From Corallium rubrum (Eukaryota > Cnidaria > Anthozoa > Scleralcyonacea > Coralliidae), in the NCBI GenBank assembly GCA_964035015.1, contig OZ035997.1, positions 27,780,067-27,844,066 of the forward strand: a DNA stretch of 64,000 nucleotides. Direction: 5' to 3'. Position numbers and translations under genes: made by a program. Below, piece after piece: positions 23,122 through 33,886 of the stretch; position 1 is the stretch's first letter, and every line of letters starts with the position of its first letter. A model generated the notes under the pieces. It searched no databases and was not told where the DNA came from. It saw only the letters and a list, made by a program, of their open reading frames with translations.

Positions 23122-25101
23122 TAAAAAGATACTTGGTCCTGTTTATCCTGAGATGGAGTAATTGTTCCTTTCAGTATGTGTTCTCATGCGGGGCTCGGAC
23201 AAATATCTTTGACTTCTGAGACACTCGTGCGTGAAGATGAATTCGAAATTTGATACTAATTATATGTATAGCCTGACGAGTCTCAAAATGATTCTTTTGA
23301 CTATTAAATTTTGGGAGCGAAACGTCACGAACCCTCAGGAGAAGTTATAAACACTAACAAAACAAACAACCGATGGAAAATAAAATGTTGTTTTTCATTA
23401 AAATTATAAGTAAACTATAGATAATTTATTCCAAACTTATGCAAAACTCCAAACTTGACAAATGGCCATTTGATGCTATACACACCGCCGACTGCATGTG
23501 GCTTCGCGCAGTAGGGGATATAGACTTTATAATAAAGTATAGCAATGATATTGTTATCGACTATATAAATACAACGTTTTCATACGAGTCGACTGTATTC
23601 TTTGTTATGATCTACACTCTGATCTGTAATAAAGAAAGTTGATACTGATCTGCTGCCGTGTGTCATTACTATTATGACAGCACTTACATTAGACCGTACA
23701 GCAACGCATCTTCTGTTGTCATGCACTTGTTCCTCTTTGTCGGGTGATCTTATCTTAATTTATGTAGACTATATGTAATATATAGTATACACACCTTCAA
23801 ATTAAATATGTACGAAAGTAAAATAAAGAAATAAACAAATTTTCCCAGCAGGTTCTGTTCTACCGCGGACAAGTGATGAGTCAATATAATTGATCCTTGC
23901 TAATTATGCTCACTGCAGAAACATTCAGTTTATTACTGTCCAGCGCCAATGGTTGAGTCGTAGATAAATTAAGGATCTGAGTATATAAAATTGGAAAAAT
24001 TGGTTTATGTAAAAATTTATATACAATATAAACTGATAATATGATAATTAATACACACTCTGAAACCTTTTAGTTTTGCAGAAACCTTTTCCACTGACAA
24101 TGTGAAGTTAAAAGGTTACACTAAAAAATTAATGAAAGAGACAAGTATAGCGTAAAAATTAAAAAAAAAGTAAATTAAAAATACACTTGCACAAAAATTC
24201 CACATATCAACATAACTTTATCCTTTTGAATTCTGTTCAGTTTCATTCATTGTCCTTAACTCTTGTTTATTTCAGTTCAATACAATTCAAAAGATCGGTC
24301 CTGAAAATCTTCCCGAGGCAAAGGGGAAATTTAATCGCTAATTTCCCGAAAAATCATGGTATTAGTTTGTAATATGATCGCCAGGGAAAACTTTGAGAAT
24401 CTTACCGACAGGAAATTTGCAACGGTTGATCAGAGAAGTTGCAGGAAAAATATATGCAAACGGGAAATTTAGAAGAAGACAAAGGATTTCTTTGTCTTCT
24501 AATTTTCCCTCATCAACATGCACGGGAAAATTAGAAGACAAAGGAAAAATCTCCCTCTTGCATGAACAACGAGGTGTACATTCCCTCGGAGACAAGGATT
24601 ATTTTAACGTGCAATTGTGCAATGATAAATGAGATTTGTGCAGTGATAAGCGCAATTTTGTGCAGTGACAAATTTTCCTTTAATATTTAAGAATGGGTGT
24701 TATTCGTGAAATGATTGCATTAAATTAGCAAATACACAAATAAGACGATAAGTTAAACTGAGCAGGACCCCGGTCCGATATCTTCTGATAACGTTAAGCG
24801 TACCGCAAACTAACAGCCTTATGCCCTTGATTTCAACTTTCAAGATACATGAGTGTAGCCTGCCTCCCTAATAAACAAAACGCTACTAGTGTTCTTACTA
24901 TTTAGCCAGACTACCCAACGGTGCCAAACCTGCAGCCAACCCCACATAACATGCTTGAGGCTTCTCTCACTCAGGTCGATGCGTCTGTGCCCATGTGCTA
25001 CTGTTTGACAATGATTGTTATTTTGAAAATGCGAATGTATGCTGCGCGAAAGGATTAAATCATTAAAAATTGGGAAAAGGAGGGCTGCTTATGTATACTA
25101 A

Positions 25102-25240
25102 AGGCCCATTTCCACTCAGGAGAATTTTCCTCGGACAGGAAATTTCCCTTTGTCTTGTGAGCTCTTGGGCAGAACTAATGAGTTTGAGACAAAAGAAAAT
25201 GTCCTGTCCGAGGAAAATTTTCCTGAGTGGAAATGGGCCT
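25102..25240. mobile_element. 139-bp MITE, PIF/Harbinger-like, TAA target duplication
   Basis: AGGCCCATTTCCACTCAGGA at the left is inverted perfectly at the right, with inner arms TTTTCCTCGGACAGGA also paired. TAA flanks both ends (25099-25101 and 25241-25243). GGCC-type ends and a 3-bp TWA duplication are typical of PIF/Harbinger MITEs. Confidence 0.75.
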
Positions 25241-25329
25241 TAAGAATCCGAGGCGATCATGGTATTAATATTGCAACAGATCAGATCTAGATCTAGAGTT
25301 GTCTGTGAGTAGGCACTTCGCTTGCGATA

Positions 25330-25337
25330 GGAATATT
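25330..25337. repeat. Target-site duplication GGAATATT, left copy
   Basis: It is identical to 33845-33852 and directly abuts the transposon end. Confidence 0.9.
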
Positions 25338-26881
25338 GGTTGATGTTTCATGTATCGGTGTCATCAAATCAGCCAGATAAATTTTTATCTATACCACCCT
25401 AAAGTATCCCCTTGGTATAGTGACTTGACCTTATTGTGACCCAAATATGCTATCTTTGTTAACCCCAGTTATCCCAGTTATCCTAGTTATCTTGGTTATC
25501 CTAGTTATCCTAGTTATCCTAGTTATCCTAGTTATCCTAGTTATCCTAGTTATCTTAGTCATCCTAGTTCTTTTAGTTATCCTAGTTCTTTTAGTTATCC
25601 TAGTTCTTTTAGTTATCCTAGTTATCCTAGTTATCTTAGTTCTTTTAGTTATCCTAGTTATCTTAGTTCTTTTAGTTATCCTAGTTATCCTAGTTCTTTT
25701 AGTTATCCTAGTTATCTTAGTTCTTTTAGTTATCCTAGTTCTTTTAGTTATCCTAGTTATCCTAGTTATCTTAGTTCTTTTAGTTATCCTAGTTATTTTA
25801 GTTATCCTAGTTCTTTTAGTTATCCTAGTTATCCTAGTTATCTTAGTTCTTTTAGTTATCCTAGTTATCTTAGTTCTTTTAGTTATCCTAGTTATCTTAG
25901 TTCTTTTAGTTATCCTAGTTATCTTAGTTCTTTTAGTTATCCTAGTTATCCTAGTTATCTTAGTTCTTTTAGTTATCCTAGTTATCTTAGTTCTTTTAGT
26001 TATCCTAGTTATCCTAGTTCTTTTAGTTATCTTAGTTCTTTTAGTTATCCTAGTTCTTTTAGTTATCCTAGTTCTTTTAGTTATCTTAGTTATCTTAGTT
26101 ATCCTAGTTATCCTAGTTCTTTTAGTTATCCTAGTTATCTTAGTTATCCTAGTTATCCTAGTTCTTTTAGTTATCCTAGTTATCTTAGTTCTTTTAGTTA
26201 TCTTAGTTCTTTTAGTTATCCTAGTTCTTTTAGTTACCTTAGTTCTTTTAGTTATCCTAGTTCTTTTAGTTATCCTAGTTCTTTTAGTTATCCTAGTTTT
26301 CTTAGTTATCTTAGTTCTTTTAGTTATCTTAGTTCTTTTAGTTATCTTAGTTCTTTTAGTTATCTTAGTTCTTTTAGTTATCCTAGTTATCCTAGTTATC
26401 TTAGTTCTTTTAGTTATCTTAGTTCTTTTAGTTCTTTTAGTTATCTTAGTTCTTTTAGTTATCTTAGTTCTTTTAGTTATCTTAGTTCTTTTAGTTCTTT
26501 TAGTTATCTTAGTTCTTTCAGTTATCTTAGTTCTTTTAGTTATCTTAGTTATCTTAGTTATCTTAGTTATCTTAGTTTTCTTAGTTTTTCTACTTATCTT
26601 AGTTTTTCTACTTATCTTAGTTATCTTATGAATGAAAAACTGGATATTTTTATTTCTGGAATTATTTGTGGGAACAATTAAAGTTGTCTTAATCGTATGC
26701 TATTATAGAATACGCAAAATTAAGTACTGCATTTTTTGTATTGAAAATAGCTGTCCATCATGTTATAAACGAGTTGCTTACATTCAATCTGTGGAAATTA
26801 GTAGCGATATAGAAAATATAAACAAGACACAGACTCACTTGTGTTAAAAACTATAAGTATGTTTATTTACTATTTGAAACT
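25338..26881. repeat. Left terminal inverted repeat of the 8.5-kb transposon
   Basis: About 110 bp of unique end is followed by a minisatellite array of about 1185 bp (25447-26631) and a 250-bp inner part. The inner part translates to exactly the same 71 residues as its partner (32299-32514), so the two repeats are nearly identical there. Confidence 0.9.
25447..26631. repeat. 9-bp minisatellite (GTTATCCTA/GTTCTTTTA/GTTATCTTA)
   Basis: About 130 units alternate between three main variants, mostly in 18- or 27-bp higher-order blocks. Because the unit is 9 bp, one frame stays open for 394 codons as a V-I/L-L-V-L-L polymer. No start context or codon constraint suggests a protein. Confidence 0.95.
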
Positions 26882-27049
26882 ACATGATGCACAAGGCGCC
26901 ATCTTTTTTATGCTTATTTCATTCTAACGGCTTGTACTCGCGTTAATCACTGACTGATATTGCATGATTGTTCACAGTTTACTCTCTTTACTAATTTTGC
27001 ATGTTTAATTTCATGAAAAGGACTCTGCATGGTTGATAAATGTAAAACT

Positions 27050-30000
27050 TTACTTAAAATGTTGGTTTCGTTGTCTTTTGTTGCCAAGAGGTTTACTGCA
27101 GGCTCCATCAAATAGGTTAGTTAGCATACGCGGTATTTTTTTGTGCGGGATTTCTGCTTCTTCCTCTTCCTGCTCTGATGCAGATTTTTCTTGGTCATCC
27201 TTTTCTTGGGCTGGACCAGAACTGTCGTCACGTTCTTCATCGTCGACCATATCTTCATCAACAGGCATATCCTCATCCTCGGTACTACTCTCAGAGTCTT
27301 TGTTGCTACTCTCAGAATCTTTGTTACTACTCTCAGAATCTTTGTTGATACTCTCAGAATCTTTGTTGCTACTCTGAGAATCTTTGTTACTACTCTCAGA
27401 ATCTTCATTGCTACTCTCAGAATCTTCGTTGCTACTCTCAGAATCTTCGTTGCTACTCTCAGAATCTTCGTTGCTACTCTCAGAATCTTCGTTGCTACTC
27501 TCAGAATCTTCGTTGCTACTACTATCAGAATCTTCTTCATTCCGTCTATTTTGATCAGGCTATTTTGAATATAAATTTAGAAAAAAAAGGGAAATCATTA
27601 CATAACGCTTTGCACAATCCTTATGGTGAAATAATTGCAAAACAGAAATGCATTATATAGTATTGTGATGCAAATCATGCAATACATTGGATGTTAAAGT
27701 GCTTATGTCACAAAAACTTTTTTTTAACTTTTGAGTAGAGGACAAATAGGTTCTTTAACATTTTTCGGTTTTCTCTTTTCATTCGTGAGATATGCGGCTC
27801 TAAACAGCAATTTTCGTGAAAATGTCGCGTATCAACAAGAGTCTGGGACGAGCGTGGTGTGACGTAGCTTAAGGGACTTGTTAATTTTAACAATAGCCTT
27901 TTAGTACTCCTTCACATGTGAATTCGAACCTCCGTCCCTTAAGCTACGTCACACGGCTGTCGCCCCAGACCCTTTTCCGTTTTTTTCTCGGGCGCGACAA
28001 TTTTTTGCTAAAAGCCAATTTTTCAAGGTTTAGAGCCGCATATCTCGCGAATGAAAAGAGAAAACCGAAAAATGTTAAAGAACCTATTAACTAACTTTTT
28101 GTCCTCTACTCAAAAGTCAAAAATTTTTTTTTGTGACATAAGCACTTTAAAGTTACAACGATTTGTAAATTAAACTGAAGCATATACGTTAGAAAGAACT
28201 TGATAATCCGAGCAAAAGTTATCATTTATAGAAAATGGTTTGTCACTTTCTTGATTGCTTAATATTTAAATTTTCTCCTCCTATTTAGTTGTAATGTGCT
28301 GCCCGTGTAGTTTGCATTCTGTATTAATTATGTAGATGTGTATATAAAACGTTGCCTAGTGTATCCAGTGTAGAAATTAACCACCATTAGTTGCATATAT
28401 ATGTCACGTAACCCTTACCAAGAATTTTATTCGCGTTCCAGCTGGAAAAGAGCAGTAGCTACAAACTGAAGGACCACCAAGTGCTACTTCTTGACCTTCG
28501 CTGATGTCACTAGTTATTGCGTGGGTCACTTGAAATGTATTCGTTGCAGAAATCTGGCCATGAGCCACGATGATTGTGCCTTTAACCAGCCACTTATTTT
28601 CCTCGGAACCTGTATGACAAAAGTGTACGTAAAAATAATAGCATCGTTTTCTTCAAGCCTATATTTCATTTTTATACCTTTAAAGAAAAAGAAGTAATGA
28701 TGTTCAAACACATTTTGTTGTCCGGAATATTTTATTTTTTTCTGCCTAAACTAAAGACTGGAAAATACGTATCAACTGAAAGAGCAATATCGTAGGTTTC
28801 CTGACAGCTCGGGAATCAATAAGTTGCGTGGTTTTGCGTGCAGACAAAAAAAATGCGCACGGTCATATGAGAAATTATTCAGATGTTTATTATACACTTT
28901 CTAGTATGTCTTTTGCGAAGAACGTTGCACACTGATTAATTGGTTGCCCCTCGTGTCTTTAATTTGCAATAAATATACCTACATAATATGAACTGGTTTT
29001 TTGATTAACTTTAAGTAACCAATTAAATTGTCAACCACAAATTAATTTTGCTCCTATGCTTCTTACTGTCTAGAGTAAAGATTTTTGTTTGGTGACTTAA
29101 ACAATCATAAACCTTTTTTGCCTAAATGCCCGGGAGTTTTTTTTCGGGAAATCTATGAGCTGGCATGTCCTTTTTTCAGCTCAGACATTTTTAACTTAAA
29201 AGTAGGCTTTTTTAAAAGAGTTCAAACTAATAAAAATATGTTTCTGGAGGGCAACGTCATATTACGTTTTAAGTTTATTCGAAGATAAAATTAAAGCAAA
29301 ATACATCAGTTTTTGTTGAAAATTACATATTATTAATCACAAAGACATAAACGCAAATATCCGATGACGACTTACAGATAATTGAAACCTCCTGCGCTGC
29401 TTGTGTTTCTTCGTTGTCATCTGAGATATAAAACAATTATCAAAAATTGTAAGTCAACCCATATAATGCTCGTTATATAATTAAATCTCGCGTGCAAATA
29501 TTGTAGGTAAAAAGTGTATAAATTATATATAGAGGATATTACATGGTGGTGCGAAGATATGGATTTTATCTTCGAGTGGTGAAAACAATATTTTACGAAT
29601 GAGCGTAGCGAATGAGTAAAATATCGTTTTTACCGCGAGAAGATAAAAGTCATATCTTCAAGCCAGCGTGTAATTTTCTTTTTATTATATAGATTCAATG
29701 CAAAAAGAGGTAAAATTCTTAATGACGTCATCGATATCTTCACTAGTGAGGATAAAACACTCGCATCTATATAATAAAATTGTATATGAAACGCTGCAAA
29801 CCCTTAAAAGCGTAAATCGAAAAACGAAACAATACAAGTCCCCAAAACTATAAGTCATACAGTATATAACGAACTCCTTATCTAACCTCGATTTCTAGCG
29901 CATCACGGCGGCCTGTACGAAAAGTATCCTGCAGGAAAATACCTAATTTATCTACAACAGTAAGCCTAAATTAATTAACAATTGTACGGGGAAATATTAC

Positions 30001-31338
30001 CTGGTTCATTTTGCGGAGTAGTGAAACCTAACACTGAAAAAAGAGATTAAAAATTTATCAGAATTGATATAAAAATTATTTTGCTAACCCTGCGCGCAAT
30101 ATACCTTCTTTTCCAATAATATGGGTCTTTATACGAAGTGCCGTGAATTGGATTATCTATCTTAAAGTATAATGAATTTACTCTTGGCCACGTGGTTTAA
30201 AACAACAAAATGCAGTCAAAGGTCTTTGACAAAAGATTTTGACGTTCGTTTGCTACTTTGCACTGAATTAATGTTTTTCAAAGCAAGCCTATATTATTTC
30301 TTGTATTCAGAAGGGGAGGGGGGGGGGGGGGAGGGGGCGAGGGGGCGAGGGAGCGGCTGCCTCAATGTTTTTCAGGGGTAATTTCAGATTCGTCCAAATC
30401 CGGTGAAAAATTGCTGGGGGTGCAACCATTCTGAAAATCAATATTCGGCAGTGTATGGAAAGATTATATGGAAAGTTTTAATCCTGACACACTGATGTTA
30501 CGATTTTACTAAAACAAAAGAAGAAGAAAAACCCCGAAAAAGTAATTTATGTTTTGGTTTCTCAGCATTCGATTTAGACCGAAATGTTTCTTAAAAGTGA
30601 ACGCCCTTGTTCACGCTGTTAAATATGTGATTTAAGACCTTCATGTTCTGCTGAAAAGTGCCCTCAAATGCAGGAAATGCTGTTTCAGACACCCAAAATT
30701 TAAATTTTTTTCCGAGGGTAAACCCCCAAACTCCCTAAAAACGTGTCACCAATTTTTAACAGCGTACTCTATTTCCCCCCAACTACAAATCAAAGCGGCG
30801 CTACGGATTATATTGTTTTTCTTTGATTAACATTGTGGACTGTCATTGGTTGATTTGAGTTGGGTGGCTTCGAGTCGTTACTGCAAAAGAAATAAGAAAA
30901 TAAACTGGATCTAGAAATTTGGCTCTATTTGTCATAGATTTATCACGCGAGTTTTCATTCACACAATACAGAAGGTATTGTGGTTTCCGAGAAGTTATAT
31001 TAAAGCGCTAACCTATTATAATGCCACTTACTTTTATCCAACTGTTTTCGAACTTCAAGTTTGACACAACGTCGACTAACAGTGACCGCTCGCAATTTAT
31101 TTGAGTTTTTGGTTTTAATAACAGTTGCCTTTACGCCTTCTTTCAAAAAATTTCTCAAAGGATTCAATTCTCCCAATTTTCCCCTTTCGATGGCGTTTTC
31201 GACATCCACCTTTGTTGGCTTCTTTACACCTTTTAAGGCGAAATATAAAAATCCATTTCTGCGGTTGAGTGCATAAAAATTTCCATCGGCATTATGTGTT
31301 TTCGTTGCAGCGACACAAGGATTGATGTATTGCAACAA
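27050..31338 (-). CDS. Spliced transposon-borne gene, at least 5 exons, acidic Ser-rich C-terminal region
   Basis: Exons in transcript order: 31338-31032, 30033-30001, 29420-29376, 28609-28419, 27559-27050. Each has a proper acceptor (for example TTTTTTCAG, TATATCTCAG, CATACAG) and donor (GTAAGT, GTAATA, GTAAGT, GTAAGG), and phases fit to a TAA stop, giving 361 residues. The first exon starts with TTG after an acceptor, so the true start lies upstream and is not found. Residues 1-102 include GNFYALNRRNGFLYFALKG and many Lys. Exon 4 encodes VKGTIIVAHGQISATNTFQV and ends PSVCSYCSFPAGTRIKFL. Exon 5 has about ten SNEDSES repeats, an Asp/Glu-rich segment and a basic end. The function is not recognised; transposase accessory or DNA-binding roles are only guesses. 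Introns carry MITEs while exons are intact. Confidence 0.6.
27269..27520 (-). repeat. 21-bp coding repeat (SNEDSES) in the transposon gene
   Basis: About eleven 21-bp units GAAGATTCTGAGAGTAGCAA/C are in frame in exon 5. Variants replace Glu with Lys in the units nearest the 3' end. Confidence 0.9.
27695..28149. mobile_element. 455-bp foldback MITE in an intron of the transposon gene
   Basis: AAAGTGCTTATGTCACAAAA at the left is inverted at the right. The arms of about 190 bp also share AACATTTTTCGGTTTTCTC and CTTAAGCTACGTCACAC. It sits wholly between exons 4 and 5. Confidence 0.8.
29537..29675. mobile_element. 139-bp palindromic MITE with GAATGAGCGTAGCGAATGAG centre
   Basis: The arms GAAGATATG.(A/C)TTTTATCTTC pair around the centre ACGAATGAGCGTAGCGAATG. 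It is nested in the intron between exons 2 and 3 of the transposon gene. Confidence 0.65.
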
Positions 31339-31487
31339 CTATATATAATCAGTAACGAAAAAGCAATAGATCAGTAGAAAGAAGGCAATTCAGCATCGCA
31401 TATTAACCCTCTAAGGACAATCAGGCACCCAGATATAGGGTAGAAGGCTTCTGCATGTCTCCATAAATTTTATATAATAAACAGAAC

Positions 31488-31617
31488 AATACAAGGATGT
31501 GCGGAAATATGAAATTTATTTCTCGTTTTGACCAAGATATCTTACTCGTTCGCTTCGCTCACTCGTGAGATATTTTGGTCAACACTCAAAATACATTTTC
31601 CGCACATCCATGTATTA
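31488..31617. mobile_element. 130-bp palindromic MITE with ACTCGTTCGCTTCGCTCACT centre
   Basis: AATACAAGGATGTGCGGAAA at the left pairs with TTTCCGCACATCCATGTATT at the right, and TTGACCAAGATATCT with AGATATTTTGGTCAA. It lies between the two genes of the 8.5-kb transposon. Confidence 0.75.
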
Positions 31618-31681
31618 TTCTCTATACCTTTATTACTAGTATTATTATCATCAATACCAATTTCATTTACTTCTTAAATAG

Positions 31682-32211
31682 GGCAAGAAAAAGACGAAAA
31701 GAAAAGTTGCAGATGTGGTATTAACCAAAAGCCGGACGCAAAGTTAAAAAGAAAATATAATTCGCGTTGTTCATGCAAGGGGGCTTGTGGAAAGATGTGT
31801 AAGTGTCATGGCTTATGTGGTGGCAAAGAATGTGGTGGTAATATCGAAAAAACTACAAATAATTCACCTAAAGGACGACGCAAAAGGTTCAAACACGATT
31901 TTCAAAAAACTCCTACTAAAAGATCCGTATCGTTTATGCAGGACATGGGGGAAAACGTACATGTTGGTGATCCAAATTTGCTAGAATATTATGCTATTTG
32001 TTCTCTTGTGCTTTCGCATGATTCTTTGCACCAAATTTCACCGGAAATAATTCACAAATCATTTGTTGGTCTCATTCACATATTAGTTAGCTTTGGTTTT
32101 AATCTTCCGATTGGCTTACGCACACTGCTTGAAATAAAAAAACAATTAGAAAAAATAAAAAAAATACAGCTAATGATTTATGCCATATTACATCATGGCG
32201 GAAATGCATGA
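31682..32211 (+). CDS. Exon encoding a cysteine-rich CXC-like protein, transposon-borne
   Basis: An acceptor-like TTTACTTCTTAAATAG precedes a frame open to a TAG-free stretch ending at 32211, about 175 residues. Near the start lies a cysteine cluster: CRCGIN, then 14 residues, then SRCSCKGACGKMCKCHG and LCGGKECGG, nine Cys in about 42 residues. The alternating C-x-C and C-x3-C spacing resembles CXC (tesmin/TSO1-like) DNA-binding motifs and the cysteine clusters accompanying some transposases. A basic stretch (PKGRRKRFKHD) follows, then an uncharacterised hydrophobic C-terminus. Upstream exons are not found on this strand, and the opposite-strand gene occupies the neighbouring DNA. It may be a terminal exon or a remnant. 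Confidence 0.55.
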
Positions 32212-32264
32212 CAATCTCACTCATGATCATATAGAAATGTGTATTCAAACTTAACATTGAAAAC

Positions 32265-33844
32265 TGTTTCAAATGGTAAATAAACATACTTATAGTTTTT
32301 AACACAAGTGAGTCTGTGTCTTGTTTATATTTTCTATATCGCTACTAATTTCCACAGATTGAATGTAAGCAACTCGTTTATAACATGATGGACAGCTATT
32401 TTCAATACAAAAAATGCAGTACTTAATTTTGCGTATTCTATAATAGCATACGATTAAGACAACTTTAATTGTTCCCACAAATAATTCCAGAAATAAAAAT
32501 ATCCAGTTTTTCATTCATAAGATAACTAAGATAAGTAGAAAAACTAAGATAAGTAGAAAAACTAAGATAACTAAGATAACTAAGATAACTAAAAGAACTA
32601 AAAGAACTAAAAGAACTAAGATAACTAAGATAACTAAGACAACTAAGATAACTAAGAAAACTAAGAAAACTAAGAAAACTAAGAAAACTAAGAAAACTAA
32701 GAAAACTAAGAAAACTAAGAAAACTAAGAAAACTAAGATAACTAAGGTAGCTAAGATAACTAAAAGAACTAAGATAACTAAGAAAACTAAAAGAACTAAA
32801 AGAACTAAGATAACTAAAAGAACTAAGATAACTAAAAGAACTAAGATAACTAAAAGAACTAAGATAACTAAAAGAACTAAAAGAACTAAGATAACTAAGA
32901 TAACTAAGATAACTAAAAGAACTAAGATAACTAAAAGAACTAAAACAACTAAGATAACTAAGATAACTAAAAGAACTAAGATAACTAAAAGAACTAAGAT
33001 AACTAAAAGAACTAAAAGAACTAAGATAACTAAAAGAACTAAGATAACTAAAAGAACTAAGATAACTAAAAGAACTAAGATAACTAAAAGAACTAAGATA
33101 ACTAAAAGAACTAAGATAACTAAAAGAACTAAAAGAACTAAGATAACTAAGATAACTAGGATAACTAGGATAACTAAAAGAACTAAGATAACTAAAAGAA
33201 CTAAGATAACTAAAAGAACTAGGATAACTAAAAGAACTAAGATAACTAAAAGAACTAGGATAACTAAAAGAACTAGGATAACTAAAAGAACTAAGATAAC
33301 TAAAAGAACTAAAAGAACTAAGATAACTAAAAGAACTAGGATAACTAAAAGAACTAGGATAACTAAAAGAACTGAGATAACTAGGATAACTAAAAGAACT
33401 AAGATAACTAGGATAACTAGGATAACTAAAAGAACTAGGATAACTAAAAGAACTAAGATAACTAGGATAACTAAAAGAACTAGGATAACTAGGATAACTA
33501 AAAGAACTAGGATAACTAGGATAACTAAAAGAACTAGGATAACTAGGATAACTAAAAGAACTAGGATAACTAGGATAACTAAAAGAACTAAGATAACTAG
33601 GATAACCAAAAGAACTAGGATAACTAGGATGACTAAGATAACTAGGATAACTAGGATAACTAGGATAACTAGGATAACTAGGATAACCAAGATAACTAGG
33701 ATAACTGGGATAACTGGGGTTAACAAAGATAGCATATTTGGGTCACAATAAGGTCAAGTCACTGTACCAAGGGGATACTTTAGGGTGGTATAGATGAAAA
33801 TTTATCTGGCTGATTTGGTGACACCGATACATGAAACATCAACC
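32265..33844. repeat. Right terminal inverted repeat of the 8.5-kb transposon
   Basis: This is the inverted partner of 25338-26881. Its satellite array (32515-33735) is about 36 bp longer than the left array and has a different order of variants, including a run of (AGAAAACTA) units at 32650-32730 absent on the left. Confidence 0.9.
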
Positions 33845-33852
33845 GGAATATT
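33845..33852. repeat. Target-site duplication GGAATATT, right copy
   Basis: It is identical to 25330-25337. The DnaJ start codon lies 34 bp further on. Confidence 0.9.
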
Positions 33853-33886
33853 TACATGTTGCAAAGCATGATGGGGTGTTTCCAAT

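Larger units (their letters stand above)
23122..25337. other. Spacer upstream of both host genes, channel side
   Basis: This is the remaining part of the divergent intergenic region. The channel start codon is at 23121, so 23122 onward should hold its 5' UTR and promoter; no clear TATA box is seen. 24290-24600 contains AAATTAGAAGACAAAGG/TTTGTCTTCTAATTT inverted repeats, a probable MITE, and a small MITE lies at 25102-25240. No convincing coding frame. Confidence 0.6.
25338..33844. mobile_element. 8507-bp DNA transposon with about 1.5-kb satellite-filled inverted repeats and 8-bp target duplication
   Basis: The ends GGTTGATGTTTCATGTATCG (25338) and its inverted copy (to 33844) are followed by near-identical sequence for about 100 bp, then the 9-bp minisatellite arrays, then a conserved inner 250 bp (to about 26881 and from about 32265). 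GGAATATT occurs directly outside both ends (25330-25337 and 33845-33852), a perfect 8-bp duplication. Inside are a spliced minus-strand gene (27050-31338), a plus-strand CXC-like exon (31682-32211) and nested MITEs. Eight-bp duplications are known from hAT, P, Merlin and Zisupton/KDZ-type elements. I recognise no transposase and leave the superfamily open. Confidence 0.9.

Noticed and set aside
23439-24632. ORFs of 60-80 codons upstream of the channel gene
   Set aside because: They are short, lack domain-like sequence, and part fall in an inverted repeat.
25447-26631. A 394-codon hydrophobic V/I/L ORF (and a 406-codon mirror at 32515-33735)
   Set aside because: The 9-bp repeat unit keeps one frame open automatically. 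Variants follow DNA slippage rather than codon constraint, and no gene context supports it.
26632-26847. A 71-codon ORF repeated exactly in both TIRs (also 32299-32514)
   Set aside because: Identity comes from the inverted repeat itself. With no independent divergence, coding cannot be inferred; it is treated as TIR sequence.
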